Positions 44,961-57,434 of a DNA stretch of 64,000 bases are shown here, piece by piece; positions within the stretch are counted from its first letter, which is position 1, and the number at the start of each line of letters is the position of its first letter. The notes under the pieces are model-generated. The model was not told the origin of the DNA. It saw nothing but the letters and a program-made list of their open reading frames with translations, and ran no database searches. Position numbers and translations under genes: made by a program. The stretch is from Diabrotica undecimpunctata (lineage: Eukaryota; Arthropoda; Insecta; Coleoptera; Chrysomelidae): assembly GCF_040954645.1 (NCBI RefSeq), contig NC_092807.1, positions 78,576,017 to 78,640,016 on the forward strand, written 5' to 3'.

Positions 44961-47900
44961 TTTCCAAATGCACAGTCAACTTACTCAATCTTCTTTAAAT
45001 ATTTTACAATGGAATTGTAGATCGTTAGTAAGTAATAGGGATAATCTCATAAATTATATTAATAATTCTCATGTAGATATTATAATTTTATCCGAAACTT
45101 GGTTGAAAAACCAAATAGACTTTAAATTAAAAGGGTATAATTTTGTTTCAAAATGCCGTGAAAGTGGCTATGGCGGTGTAGGCATTTTCATACTAAAGGG
45201 CATTGATTATCAAATAATTAACATTAACTATAATTTTAATACCGGAATAGAAGTGTGTGTAGTCTTGCTTAACAAAATAAATATATCTTTTGTGTCTATA
45301 TATAAACCATCTGACATCAGAGTAGAAAAGACTGATTGGATACATTTATTTGAACAATTCGATTATAATAAAACAGTTTTTTGTGGTGATTTTAATGCCC
45401 ACCATTACATGTGGGGTCCGATCCCGGATGACCGTAATGGTAGAATATTAGTCGAAAGCATGGATTTTTTCGAATTAGTTTCTCTAAATGACGGAACACC
45501 TACTAGAATCGCCGCGAGTGGCAATCATTCTGCCGTTGATTTGACTATCACCTCAGCCTCATTAACAAATCGTATAAACTGGTCAGTATATCCCGACACA
45601 TTGGGATCCGATCATTTTCCTATTAAAATAGAGCTTAAAATTAATCCTACTTCTTTCCTAATTAATCCATCAAAAAAATGGAACGATTGCCGCGCTGACT
45701 GGAAGCTATTTCAGACAGATTTAGAAAAACAATTATCCACATTTTTATCATCTAATAATCTTTCTAACAATGAGAAGACAGCCCTACTCTTTCAGACTAT
45801 CTCTCTAGCTGCTTCCAAATCTATGCCCATAAAAAAACCTTTTACTCCTTCAATTCCAAGGCCTTATTGGTGGGATGAGGAATGTACATTCATAATAAAA
45901 AAACGATCAGAAGCATTGAAAGCGTATCGAACCCAAAGTAACCATAATAATTACATAAACTATAAAAATATAGCAGCCCAAACCAGACGATTATTTAAAA
46001 CAAAGAGAAAAAGTAGTTGGATAAATTTTTTAAATAGTCTAAACAAAAGCACACCTCTCTCAAAAATATGATCAACCGTCAGATCAATTTCCAATAACTA
46101 TCAGTACAACAAAAAACCTCAACTATTTGAAAATCTCATTAAACAGATAATAGACCAACTTGCACCTTCATCTGCCTCTGGTAATGTTGGTAGGATTAAA
46201 GAATTTTTTCGTTTTAATACTAGTGTAGATTCTATGTCAAAACCTTTTACTCCTTCAGAACTTGATTTCGCACTAAAAAAAAGCAGAAATACAGCCCCCG
46301 GTTTGGACGGTTTTACTTATAAGATATTGGACAAATTGCCATCAAATGCCAAAGATGTTCTCTTACAAATCTTTAATAGTTGGTGATTGAAACAAGAATA
46401 TTGCGATACTTTAAAAAATATTATCAGATGCCCTTTACTCAAATTTAACTTAAACCCAGAACTTCCATTATCTTATAGACCCATTTCTCTATTATCATGT
46501 GTGACAAAATCCTTTGAAAGGCTTATAAAATTTAGATTAGAACATTTTATTGAAAGTAGTTCACTTTTTCCCTACTCACAGTATGGATTTCGTAGAGGTC
46601 GAGGTACCATTGATGCTCTCATACATTTAGTTACGGATATTCAACTCTGTTTTTCAAAAAACGAATTTATGCTATGTTTGTTTCTAGATCTAAAGGGTGC
46701 ATATGACGTGGTTGATTTGGATATATTATATTCAAAAATGGTGGGGTGTGGTATTGATAAAAGATTATCTGTAAATATAATAAATTTGTATGTGAATAGA
46801 AAAATATACTTACGGGACCATAGAAATGTATTACACGGTCCAAGAATATTATATACCGGTCTCCCACAAGGCTCAATTCTAAGTCCTTTATTATTTAATG
46901 TTTATACTGCAGATCTGCATGGTTTGATGGATGAAAAATGCAAAATAATTCAATATGCAGACGATATATGTATATATACCAGCCATAAATCCTATGAAGA
47001 TTGTATGTTGAATCTAAAACTTAGCTTTAGTAACATAGATAAGTGGGTGAAACAAATGGGTTTTAGTATATCACAAGAAAAATCTTCGATTGTATGTTTC
47101 ACTAGACGTAGACAAAAAGTCACAGGCAAATGCCAGATAGGTGATTATAATTTCCCCTTAGCAAAAGAGTATAAGTATCTAGGCATGATCCTAGATAAAA
47201 AACTCTTGTGGTCCAGCCATATAAAGTACGTAAAACAAAAGTGCGAGCGTGGAATTAACCTTCTGCGTTTCGTTTCTAAAAAAAGATGGGGTGCAGATCA
47301 AAATATCTCTTTAATGTTTTATAGATCCTACATACGATCCATTCTGGATTACGGTTGTGTTCTTTACGGTTCAACATGCAAAACAAATCTATTAACTCTT
47401 GATAGAATACAATTTAAATCAATAAAAATTTGTCTAGGATCTATGATGTCTTCACCAAACCAAGCAGTTCTAGCAGAAGCCCAGGAACCACCTTTACACA
47501 TACGTAGACAAATGTTAGTCAACAAACGTCTAATAACATACAGATCGTTTAATACAACTATGGTTCACAAAATAGGTTTACTTTTGACAGAAAATTTAAC
47601 AAATTCTTATTGGAGAATAAAAAATTCTCCTCCTCTTGCAGAATCTTTTATCGATACGAATTCATTTCAATCTTATATATTACAGCTACCAAAATTTCCT
47701 TTTTACATAAAAGACTTTGAAGTTCTGATAGACAAACCAACCATTATAATGCCCTCTTATTCAGACATGCCAATTTTAACTAATATGATATTCAAATCCA
47801 TACTAAGCAAATTAGGGGAAGATTTAACAATAATTTACACAGATGGTTCAAACACTGTCGAAAGTACTGGTTTCGCTTTTTTTGTTTCAAACAGCAATTA

Positions 47901-48562
47901 TGTTGAGAAATATCGAATTCCTGAATGTTGTTCTATTTTTACAGCCGAGGCTGCTGCTGTACAAAAAGCACTAATTTGGTGTGTCACTAATTATTGTGAG
48001 AACATCGTAATAGTATCAGATTCTCAGGCAGTATTACAAGCTATTCGTAGCCATCCATTGGATAGTTTTCAAAACTCCATTATACTTGATATCAAAAATT
48101 AATACATGATCTAAAATTCACAGAAAAAAAACAGTTACTTTACTCTGGGTTAAAGGACATAATGGAGTAATTGGAAACGAATTAGTGGATGGTATGGCAA
48201 AAAATACATCTGAGATATCAGAAATTACAAATTTTTACTACTTTAAAGATCTTTTTTCTATTATCAGGAGTATTGGCAGGGAAAGATGGATGTCAAAATA
48301 TAAAGAGGTTCAGAAGACTTCAAGAAACCATTACTTTTCTATTTATCCATGCTTACCCAAAAATATTCCCCATTTTAATTTTAACTATAATAAAGTACAT
48401 TCTTCGTTAATAACCCGGTTAAAACTTAACCATGGCCTCTTTCCAGAGCATCTGCATAGGATTGGAATCTATGAAACCCCTTTCTGTCCTTGTGATGGTA
48501 AATCTGTCGGAGATTTGAACTACTTATTTTTCGATTGTCCTAATCATAGGGAACAGAGTTGA
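44935..48562 (+). pseudogene. ORF2 of the I-clade element: endonuclease, RT, RNase H
   Basis: Endonuclease: LNILQWNCRSL, IILSETW, FCGDFNAHHYMWG and LGSDHFPIKI, so all key residues are present. RT: TAPGLDGFTYKIL, YRPISLLSCVTKSFERLI, SQYGFRRGRGTIDALIHLV, LFLDLKGAYDVVDLDILY, LPQGSILSPLLFNVYTADLH and the catalytic IIQYADDICIY. RNase H: IIYTDGSNTVESTGFAFFVS, FTAEAAAVQKAL, IVSDSQAVLQAI, and after a frameshift near 48090 WVKGHNGVIGNELVDGMAK. Two in-frame TGA codons (46069 and 46384) sit at expected Trp positions. The C-terminus has FCPCDGKSVGDLNYLFFDCP. Translation probably begins near ATG 44935, overlapping ORF1. Confidence 0.88.
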
Positions 48563-48732
48563 AGCCTATATCTAGATTTAATTGATCTCAATATTAGCCT
48601 ACCAGTTAACATCAGCAATCTGTTATCATATTCTGACAAATCTATATATAATATTCTAATCAAGTTTATAAACGATTCTAAAATAAAAATTTAAACATCC
48701 TTATAACAATTTTCTGTGGCAAAAAGATTTTT

Positions 48733-48775
48733 TGTCTAATGCCATCTCTCTCTCTCACACACACACACACACAAA
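48733..48775. repeat. (CT)n(CA)n tail of the I-clade element
   Basis: CTCTCTCTCTC followed by a CA run, just before the target-site duplication. It takes the place of a poly-A tail. Confidence 0.8.
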
Positions 48776-48862
48776 ACGGAAAAGTTTTTTGTAAGACTTG
48801 CGGCAAATCAGTGAGTTTTATTAATGATTATTCAATAGGTTCTCTAAGTATAAATTACTAAT
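48776..48862 (+). pseudogene. Right half of the split zinc-finger fragment
   Basis: Continues the frame interrupted at 43453: GKVFCKTCGKSVSFINDYSI, ending at a stop near 48860. The C-x2-C is seen; paired His residues are not. See the left half at 43436-43453. Confidence 0.3.
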
Positions 48863-49667
48863 CTAAAAACTGTGTTCTTTAAACTGATCTTTTAAATATT
48901 AAGGGATGATCATGGCGTTCTGTAAATAACAATTATTGTTCCCTATTTAAATTGTATTTATGAACAATATACATTGCATTGCAGGAATTAATAAAAAAAA
49001 TTATATAAAATTAATACTGTGTTGTTTATTTAAGACTAGTGATTTTGCTCGTCACTATTCGACGGGGAATCCAATCAATTGCATCTACAATGACTCCAAT
49101 TAATTTTTTCTGTCTTTCTCCTATTTAAGGCTAGGATGACAACAGAATAATATTTTAATCTGTTGTACAACTTTCATAACAAATAAGTCAGTTTTGAATA
49201 GTTACGCTGTTTGCGTAAAGTCGTGTTATGAAATCGACCTACGTATAAAACCAGCATAATTCTAGTTTGGCAATTTATTTGTTGGGAAAGCTCGAGTTTT
49301 GTATTATATTTTTTACTGATCACCAAATTCGCAGCCAATTTTTTAGGATCAACAAAATTTTCAGAAGATAAAAAATTAAATTTTTAAAATAATAAACGTC
49401 TTGCATAAAAGGGCAAGGTCTTTCACCTCCAAATAAACATTGTCCCATCTGACAGATAGTTATCTAAAGGATAGACATTTATTTATAAAGTAAAATGTAC
49501 CCGTCTTTTTACGTTTACTTATCTGTAAGATAAATGTAAAATTTATTTCGGTACACACCAATATTTAATTAATTATCAAATAAAGCACAATATTGTTTTA
49601 ATATCTCTTTTAATGATACAGTTTGTGGTGGCAGGAATAAATTAAATTATGTAAAGTAAAATTTATG
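48863..49667. other. AT-rich sequence without recognised gene
   Basis: No coding frame or element end was recognised. Confidence 0.5.
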
Positions 49668-49830
49668 CATAGGGAGGCGTAGAATGTCATGGCTGCGCAA
49701 CCTGAGAGAGTGGTACGGATGTACATCAAATGAACTTTTCAGAGCAGCCGTCTCAAAAGTCCGAATAGCTATGATGATTGCCGACCTCCGCCGCGGAGAT
49801 GGCACTTGAAGAAGAAGAAAGTCAAATTTA
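49668..49830 (+). mobile_element. 3' end of an RTE-like LINE
   Basis: The plus strand reads GRRRMSWLRNLREWYGCTSN, then ELFRAAVSKVRIAMMIADLR and a stop, followed by GAAGAAGAAGAAA. This is the usual C-terminus and short-repeat tail of arthropod RTE-like elements. The remainder is lost. Confidence 0.65.
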
Positions 49831-50559
49831 ATAACGAATAAAACAAATAATACGAATTTTTAATGATTCTTCGCAGGTTTTTCCATAACACTAAAATATT
49901 ATATAACGTTAGCTTAAACATCGTTGCTATAGATTAGAACGGTTGAATCTTTTCAACCTAACAGCCACTTCCACTGGATGAAATAGTACCTAAATCTTCT
50001 CTTCCATACATAAAAAGTTATGTTGCATATCTGGTTCTAATATGAAATTCATAGAAATTGGATTGTTTAGTGGACTTCTTAAAAATGGCTTTACTTTATA
50101 ATCAGAATCTGCTTGTAAGAACCCATTTCTATTATCTCCATTTAAACTTCCTGTGAAGAATACAGAATTATTTATTCCTACCTAGTAGTTACCTAGAAAA
50201 ACGTATCCAAGAAGTATCACGAAATTTTCAGAATTTTAAATCTATATTCCATATATTATATAGAAGATTTATTGGAAGTTTGGAAAAATTAGAGGATATT
50301 TTGCTTTTTTATATATAATTGAATAAATTTTATAATTCTTAAAATAATCTAACAACCTAAGTACTATGTGCATATTTTGTATTTTAGAATCCGATACGAC
50401 TATTATTGAATAAATACCACCAATACCTCTTGAAAAAGGTAAATTAATCCATTTTTAAATTGTCAAGATTATGAAAACATTGAATCCCTAAACTAAGTAA
50501 ATGAAAATATGTATACACCTACTTTTATAATCATTTATTAACAACTATTTAAAACAGTT
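49831..50559. other. AT-rich sequence without recognised gene
   Basis: Nothing recognised before the 5' region of the second I-clade element. Confidence 0.5.
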
Positions 50560-50740
50560 TCGTTTAAACCTTTGTATAGTGGGGACCGGTGTGTGAGTGT
50601 GTCTCGTATTCCATCGAATTTATTTAGTTTATAATCAGGTTTACGTTAATTTTAAGTTATCAGTTTAGCATCTGTACTGTAATTATTAATATTTCCTATA
50701 TTTTTTTATACATACTTAACCCTGGGATGTCCAGGGTAAA

Positions 50741-51593
50741 ATGGTGTGTGGCAAAGACCCACCTCTACTGGATTCAGAGTATAACATGTTAAGTAATATT
50801 CACGTCGAAGATATTGTTTTTTCTGAGGTTAATGATTGTAATAATCCCACAAATGTTTAGAATTCCGATGATTTAATTATTAATAATTCCAACATTAAAT
50901 CTAGTGTTAATGATGGCAATGAAAACTTGCCGTCTACAACTCAACAATATAAACAAACAAGTCAGGTTTTAAACACTTCAAATCAATTTAGCGATACTGA
51001 TACGGGACCGTATTTTATTTTTGTTCAACATACTGATTTTAATTTAGGTTGTCTTCATCCTATGAAAATAGGAGAAAATTTAAGTTCTCGCGCGGATTAT
51101 GATAAAAATATAACTGAAATTGTTAGTATTGGCAGGAATAGAATTAAAATCGAAGTAGATTCGGGACTAGTTGCAAATAGGCTGGTAGAAGAATCTTTTT
51201 TGGAAAAAAATAAATAAATTGCATTTATACCTAATTATTTGACAGAAAAAAGAGATATAGTTCAGGCTGTTGACACTACTCTAAGTGTAAATAAACGCCT
51301 AAATACTATAAAATCTAATGTAACGGGTAAAATAGTCCAGAGAATGACTAGATTAATACAAAAAGACTGTATATCGGAGAGAGTCCCAAGACAGATGATT
51401 ACTGTTACTTTGCGGGCAAATTAATTTCCCAATTTATCTACATTAATAAAGTTAGATGCCCGGTCGAGGTATTTGTCAGTCCGGTCATGCAATGTTACCA
51501 GTTTTTGAGTTATGATTATTCGGCTACTCAATGTAATTAAAAAAAAACGTGCAAAATATGTGAGAATGATGAAATTAAAGATTGCCCTGATAA
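50741..51593 (+). pseudogene. ORF1 (first part) of the second I-clade LINE
   Basis: ATG 50741 starts MVCGKDPPLLDSEYNMLSNI. Several stops interrupt, but the core PYFIFVQHTDFNLGCLHPMK, IVSIGRNRIKIEVDSGLVAN and IAFIPNYLTEKRDIVQAVDT aligns by eye with ORF1 of the I-clade copy at 43.6 kb. The frame later decays; a knuckle trace KKTCKICENDEIKDCPDN is the last readable piece before the Jockey insertion point. Confidence 0.7.
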
Positions 51594-51649
51594 TTTTTTT
51601 TTATTATGACACAATATTTAGCAATCAAAACAGAAATAAAGTTCTATAA

Positions 51650-54150
51650 GCTAATTTGCTGGCTGCGGAGCATGGGGCTCCTGTTGGCGTGGTGAGGTCT
51701 TCTTTAGTGACCAGACCACTTTAACCGGTTTTCAGGTCAGCTGGCCAGTTTCTTTTCAGTATCCTATTGGCTTGGTGTTCTAACAGAGGTTGGAGTAAGG
51801 GGTTACTATGCGATTCTAGTGCTTCATGGTGCTTCGTGCTGTATTTAGTGATTACATCCTGTACGAACGGGATTCTTAGGTCTTCATGAAGTTTTAGGTT
51901 TGACACATACCAAGGTGCATCAGCTATCGTTCGGAGTATTTTTGATTGGCATCTTTGAATTATGGCTGTGCTTGACTTGCTCGCACATCCCCAGAGTTGG
52001 ATTCCATACGTCCAGATAGGTTTTATGACGGTTTTGTATACAAGGATTTTGTTTCAAGGCTTAGTTTCGATTTCTTGCCTACTAACCAATTTAGATCTTT
52101 CATTCTTAGGTCAATTTGTTTCCGCTTCTTAATAATATGTTCTTTCCAGGTGAGTTGTGAGTCAAGATGTATTCCTAGGTATTTAGTGCTAGAGAATTGG
52201 GGAACTTGGATATTGTACAGTGAAACTGGGAGACACGGGTCTCTTCTCAAGGTAAAAGTCACTTGGACTGATTTTGTTTCATTGATTTTAATTCTCCACT
52301 TGTAAGACAATGTCTCGATTTCATTCAGTTGTACCTGTAAAATGTTGGATGCTATAATTGGATTTTCGTCGGCTGCAAGGATAACAGCATCATCTGCTAA
52401 CGTGTCATTGATGATTTCATTAGTGGAGGGTAGATCTGCTGTATATAGCACATATAATATTGGTCCAAGAACGCTGCCCTGTGGAACACCAGATTTTATA
52501 GGAAAATTATTGGAATTACTTTCATTCACTCTTGTTCGGAATTCTCTCCCACTCAGATAGGATTTTAACAGTTTCAGGTACGTGATGGGTAAATATTTCT
52601 TGATTTTGAAAATTAGGCCTGTGTGCCAAACCTTATCAAAGGCTTGACTAACATCTAGAAAAGCAGCTGTGCAGTAGTGTTTGCTTTCCATTGCAGAATT
52701 TATGGTGTGTACTATTCTATGAACCTGCTGTATTGTCGAGTGTTTTTTTCGAAAGCCAAATTGGTGGTTGGGTATTCATTCCTCCGTATTGGGGTCTGAG
52801 TTAATATTTTGTAACAGTAACCTTTCAAGTATTTTGAATACGATTGGTAGTAGGCTTATTGGCCTATATGATAAAACCTCGTTTGGATTTTTTCCTCCTT
52901 TTGGGATTAGTATTATTTCACCGGTTTTAAAGAACTTTGGCCAGTAGTTTAATCGTAGAATAGCATTGAAGATGAGAGTAATCAGTATGATTCCTTTATC
53001 TGGCAGTTCCTTCATCATCTTGGGTGTTATTTTGTATAGCCCAGTAGCTTTTCTGATGTGTAAATATTGGATTTCTTGTTGAACTTCATTTTTGATTAGT
53101 GGTCTGATTACTGGTATGTTCTCTGGAATGTTATTTATGTCCCTTTCAATTTCAATATCTGGAGCGTCGTTGTTGGGAGTAAATACTTAAGCTAGGTGCT
53201 TGGTAAATAACGTTGTTTTTTCTTCATCACTTCTGGCCCACTGTACTGTTGGTCCCTGTTCGTTTCTAATTGGAGGTACCGGAGTCTTGGGTTTTTTGGA
53301 GTTTTTGATCGAATTCCATATTGAGTTATCGTACCGGTTTAGATTTGTTATGTAGTTTGTAAATGACAGTTCTTGTGCCTCTTTAAGCTTGGATTTTAGT
53401 TGATTGCTTAGCCTGTTTAATGTAGTCTTGTCTACTGGGGCATGGGTGTGGTACCATTTGGTCCTAACTTTCCTTTTTTGATCTACCAACTTTTTAATTT
53501 CATCTGGGATGTATTGGGCTTTGCTACCTGTATTGTTCGCAGGTGTAGCATTTTGTACAGCCTCTATAAGAGTGTTGTTTAAAGCCGTTAATGTTTCGTC
53601 TATCTCTCTTGTTGTTTTGAGGCTTACTTGTAGACTAATATCTTCTTCTAATTTGCTGCGGTATTTTTCCCAGTTAGTTCTCCCAGTGTGTAGCCTTGGT
53701 GTGGTCGTTTTGTAGACTATAAATCTGCTGATGGTTGCTATAATTGGGGAGTGGTCAGATGAGAGACCATAGTTCGACATGACCTCCATGTAACTAGGAG
53801 AGATGCCCTAAGTGATAAATAGATCCAGCAGATCAGGTATTTTGTTTGGATCCGTTGGCCAGTATGTAGGAGAGCTTGTTGATAAAGGGTGGTAGTTCTT
53901 TTCATGTATTAAGCTTACTCGTTCTCTGCCTTTAGTTGTTGTGAGACGAGATCCAAATAATATATGTTTGCTGTTGAAGTCTCCCCCTGCAATAAATGTA
54001 TGTCCTAGAGTTTCGAAGAAGTTGTTGAAGTCCTCTTTCTTTAAGTTGTATTGGGGTGGACAGTCGACTTCTGCGACTGTTAGTTCGTAAGACCTCATAC
54101 TGACTTTGATAACTGTAGCTTGCAAGTATTTTTCAGCATACTTTGGTAGT
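51650..54150 (-). pseudogene. ORF2 of the Jockey element: partial endonuclease and RT
   Basis: Minus strand, several frames. The endonuclease begins mid-domain (FIAGGDFNSKHILFG, then NYGLSSDHSPIIATI); the N-terminal third with the catalytic Asn and Glu is missing. RT: VLSYRPISLLPIVFKILERL, AAFLDVSQAFDKVWHTGLIF, IKSGVPQGSVLGPILYVLYT and the catalytic TLADDAVILA. C-terminus: STKYLGIHLDSQLTWKEHI, then YGIQLWGCASKSST and HQANRILKRNWPADL. Stops near 53790, 53190 and 52023 break it. Confidence 0.82.
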
Positions 54151-54159
54151 TCTGCATGT

Positions 54160-55375
54160 TTAATAGTATTTTTTTATCAGAATAACTGATTGTTTTGGGT
54201 AATGTGTTAAAGGCACTGATGTTGCTATACGCATTATAAGTCTAGTTGTTGTATTGTTAGAGTTTGGTTGAATATTCATACGATTGTTGGCATTGTTTGG
54301 CTTGGGTAAGTTATGATAAAATTGGCATCCTTTGTAGTTTGCTGGATGGGCACCATCACATAAAGCACACCTAGCAGGGGTATCTTTACTTTTTTTGCAG
54401 GCTGACGTATTGTGTTTTCCATCACATTTAACGAACACAAATGGTCTGTTGCAGTATGATCTTGAGTGGTCATATTGCTGACATCTCATGCATTGGGTGA
54501 TCCCTTTTGTTATTTTTGGAGGTTCCACTTGTATAGCTCTATTTTGAAGATTTGTTATTTCGTAAATGTCTTTGTTGTTTTCTGCGGGTTCTAAGTCGAC
54601 GACGAATATATTTAAAGGTTGTTTCGTTGTTCTACTTATGCAATTCATCGCGTTTTTAACCTTATGTCTATTTTTTGCTAATTCAGTTTTTATTTCATCG
54701 ATGTCCGTCATATGGTGTAGGTGTTTAATGACTATTCTATAGGCACGCTCTTCTTTAGGTTGATAAGTATGGTGTACTACATTTTTGTCCCTCATGTATT
54801 TTATTATTTTCCTATATGTCTGGTGTATCGCAACTTATCTTTACCGTATTATCTGCTAAGGATTTTGTGATGTATTGTGTGTTTTCTGCTATTAAATCTA
54901 TTTGTTTTATCATTTCATTTCATTTAATTACTCCGTAGACGTATATTGGAGGTGGTTTTGATGTTTTATTTGCGTTTTCGTTAGTTTTAGTGGATTCTTC
55001 TTCCTCTTGGTCTGGGAGTGTTAGAGAACTATATTTGTTATTTGTTACTGTCTCTGATGGTCTATTGGTAATATCTACTTTTCTTCTTTTCAAGGTTTTT
55101 TTGACTACTTGCCAAGGATTTTCTTTATTTTGCTCGCTCTCATCAAATCCTAAGAATTCTTAATCGCTAGTTGATGATCTTCTATGGTAGTTTTGGCTAT
55201 TATTTATTGCATACTGTGTGGGAATTGGTTGAGCTTCAAGTTTCTGAGGTTGCTGGTGTTGTGGTATGTCTGTGTTGCAAGGTGGGACATCCTGTATAGT
55301 AAGTTCATTATTTGTTAACAACATTTGTTGGTTGTAATTAATTTTTTGCCCATTAAAAGCAGGTAATGTATTCAT
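54160..55375 (-). pseudogene. ORF1 (gag-like) of the Jockey element
   Basis: Minus strand, ATG at 55375 (MNTLPAFNGQKINYNQQMLL). Stops occur near 55158 and twice more before 54795, where the readable domain begins: YRIVIKHLHHMTDIDEIKTE and FVVDLEPAENNKDIYEI (the domain that precedes zinc knuckles in Jockey gag proteins), then CMRCQQYDHSRSYC, CDGKHNTSAC and CALCDGAHPANYKGC. The second knuckle reads VKCDGKH, one of its cysteines altered. Confidence 0.78.
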
Positions 55376-55531
55376 TTTTTATCTACTAGTCAATTAGTTG
55401 ACCACTTTTATCAATACACTGATAAGCTAATTTGTTTTGTTTTTGTTGATTTACACTTTCCGTAGCACTATTGATAACAAGAGCAATAGACTGTATACTA
55501 CGAAAACTAAGCGGATACTATGTCCTGATAA

Positions 55532-55668
55532 ATGAAATATTTTTTGCGTGCATTATCAAAATAGTGGCCACGAGTCAATTTTCAGAGAATGTCCTGAATA
55601 TCTTAAGCAGAGAAAAACGAAAGAAACTATGGCTAACTTGAACATTTCGTTCAAGGAAGCTCAGTAAA
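55532..55668 (+). pseudogene. ORF1 zinc-knuckle remainder of the second I-clade LINE
   Basis: Immediately right of the Jockey duplication the plus strand reads CVHYQNSGHESIFRECPEYL and KTKETMANLNISFKEAQ, equivalent to the last knuckle and following helix of ORF1 in the 43.6 kb copy (ASENITFREAEQL). Confidence 0.65.
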
Positions 55669-55815
55669 TAACTGATAATTCAGAATCCACTAGGAAACTA
55701 AGTTCCTGCAGCTGGCTGTATACCATGTATCACAAATTTTTTTATTTCAAATCCTTTATAAAAGATATATAATAAAATACCCAAACGGGCTATATCACAA
55801 ATACATTACAGAACG

Positions 55816-55842
55816 TTTTCGGAATGTAAATTCCATCATCAG
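55816..55842 (-). ncRNA. Hammerhead-like core
   Basis: Minus strand CTGATGA, one base, stem GGAAT/ATTCC with a TTAC loop, then GAAAACG. Good core match; stems I and III were not resolved. Confidence 0.45.
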
Positions 55843-56429
55843 TGTAACCTGAAAGTATATAACCACTTTAATTAAAAAGAACGTAAAATTTAAAATGTTG
55901 ACTAGGTTATGCAAAATGTGGTTAATACTTACGAAGTATACATGCTATGAGCCACTAAAATATATGGCTGAAAACTCGTTAAATGTTATAAATTTATAGA
56001 TATCTTATATTGTGTATTATTGCAAATTAGGATATTCAAGTTACCGTTGAAATTGGCAACATGGCAACGTATGGCTCTACATAGGTTACATGGTCCTGAG
56101 ACAAAGTGTCTTCGAGGACCTGTTGATAACAACTGATAAAATGACAATATCGACATGTTAGGACGGATGTCGGAACAAAGCAGTCAGTGCAACTTACGGT
56201 AGTTGTCTAAAAATGACAGAAGCCAGCATTATTTAAAATTAAATAAGTTAAAATTATAATAATATAACAGTATCAACCATTAATGTTGTAGTCTGTAATG
56301 TGAATTTGTCCTATATTTATGTTGAAAAACATTGAAAAAATTTGTTTTATAAATTAATGTAGGTAGACTGGAGTACATGAAATTTTGTAGGTATCGATAG
56401 GCAACCAACTATACATTCGTCTAAATTTA

Positions 56430-57430
56430 TATGTTCTTAACTACAGATTTTAACAACAGGTCCTGTATCTTATGAAACATTTGGTACCTTGAAAATAGTA
56501 AAAAAGACATATGTAGGAAGATGGTTCTATAAAATTTATTGTTGAGGAGTGATATAGTAAATGATATGTTTGAATGTAGGGCCTACGTAGCGCAAGCGGT
56601 AGGATGCTTGCCTCGCATGCCGGTGGTCCGGAGTTCGAATCCTACCGCCGGCAAGAACAACTAGACATTTTTAAAAATGTCTATAGGCCCCAGGTCGACT
56701 CAGCCTGAATAAAATGAGTACCTTTGGTAAAACCAGGGGTAATAATAGGCGGTTGAAGCGTAGCACTGGCCATGTTACCTTCCTTGTATACCGTAGGCCC
56801 TAGATATAGCAGACTACCCTGCTATACTCCCAAAGCCGCGAAGCGGTATAAAACGGGAGACTATTATTATATGTTTGAATGTGCTGTTGAGATGAAAGTT
56901 GAATATGAAACGAATGTTTTTGTAATGTAATGTTCATGTAGTGCTTAACTTACAACTTAATCATGGAAGGCCCTCTATGTCAAAAACCAACGTTTGGTAC
57001 CTACCTGGTAAATATAATAGATTTTTTAAGTTATAAGTTCATGAACATAAATTACTGGTTCGGTGTGAAGAATGAAGATGGAAAGTTGTTTTTGTGTGTT
57101 GACTAGTATGCAAGACAAACAGAAAATTGATGGCTGAAAGGTGGTTTGGTATTGTATTGTACAAACATTGCTCAAGTTATAACTTAAGAAAAATAAAAAG
57201 GCCCTACATGTTAAAAGGAACATTTGGTACCTGAGAGATATAAAAAGGATGAGTTATAAGTTTGAGTTTAAGGTAGGAAGGTGAAGTTAATAGACTTTAC
57301 AGTCTATTACAGAAGTTTACAGAAGAAAAGACTCTACAAGAGGCTGAAGTCTCCAGAGATCCGAAACCAAACCCCAAGGGAAAGTGGATAAGTGAAATAA
57401 ATTGTAGTGAAAACAGTATGACAATGTGAT
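56430..57430. repeat. ~225 bp tandem repeat, three diverged units
   Basis: The marker GG(T/C)CC-T-TAT followed by TTTGGTACCT occurs at 56459, 56969 and 57200. Spacings are 510 bp (219 bp without the 291 bp SINE) and 231 bp. Flanking blocks such as AACTTA before and GTTATAAGTT after the marker recur. Confidence 0.6.
56578..56868 (+). mobile_element. tRNA-derived SINE, full length
   Basis: A 291 bp SINE with box A TAGCGCAAGCGG and box B GAGTTCGAATCC, a body shared with the 40.0 kb copy, and an ATTATTAT 3' end. The 14 bp duplication ATATGTTTGAATGT flanks it at 56564-56577 and 56869-56882. Pol III transcription from the internal promoter and mobilisation by a LINE are expected for the class. Confidence 0.92.
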
Positions 57431-57434
57431 GATA

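Larger units (their letters stand above)
43466..48775 (+). mobile_element. I-clade non-LTR retrotransposon, near full length
   Basis: Delimited by the 12 bp duplication ACGGAAAAGTTT at 43454-43465 and 48776-48787. It has a 5' UTR of about 145 bp, ORF1 with zinc knuckles, ORF2 with endonuclease, RT and RNase H, and a (CT)n(CA)n 3' tail. The RNase H domain places it in the I group rather than Jockey. Only three in-frame stops and one frameshift were seen, so it is a fairly recent loss. Confidence 0.92.
51594..55523 (-). mobile_element. Jockey-clade non-LTR retrotransposon
   Basis: Minus strand, about 3.9 kb. It is flanked by CCTGATAA duplications (51586-51593 and 55524-55531), and a poly-T run (51594-51602) marks the 3' poly-A tail. 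It has ORF1 with pre-knuckle domain and CCHC fingers, and ORF2 with endonuclease and RT but no RNase H, which is the Jockey pattern. It splits ORF1 of the I-clade element. Confidence 0.88.
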
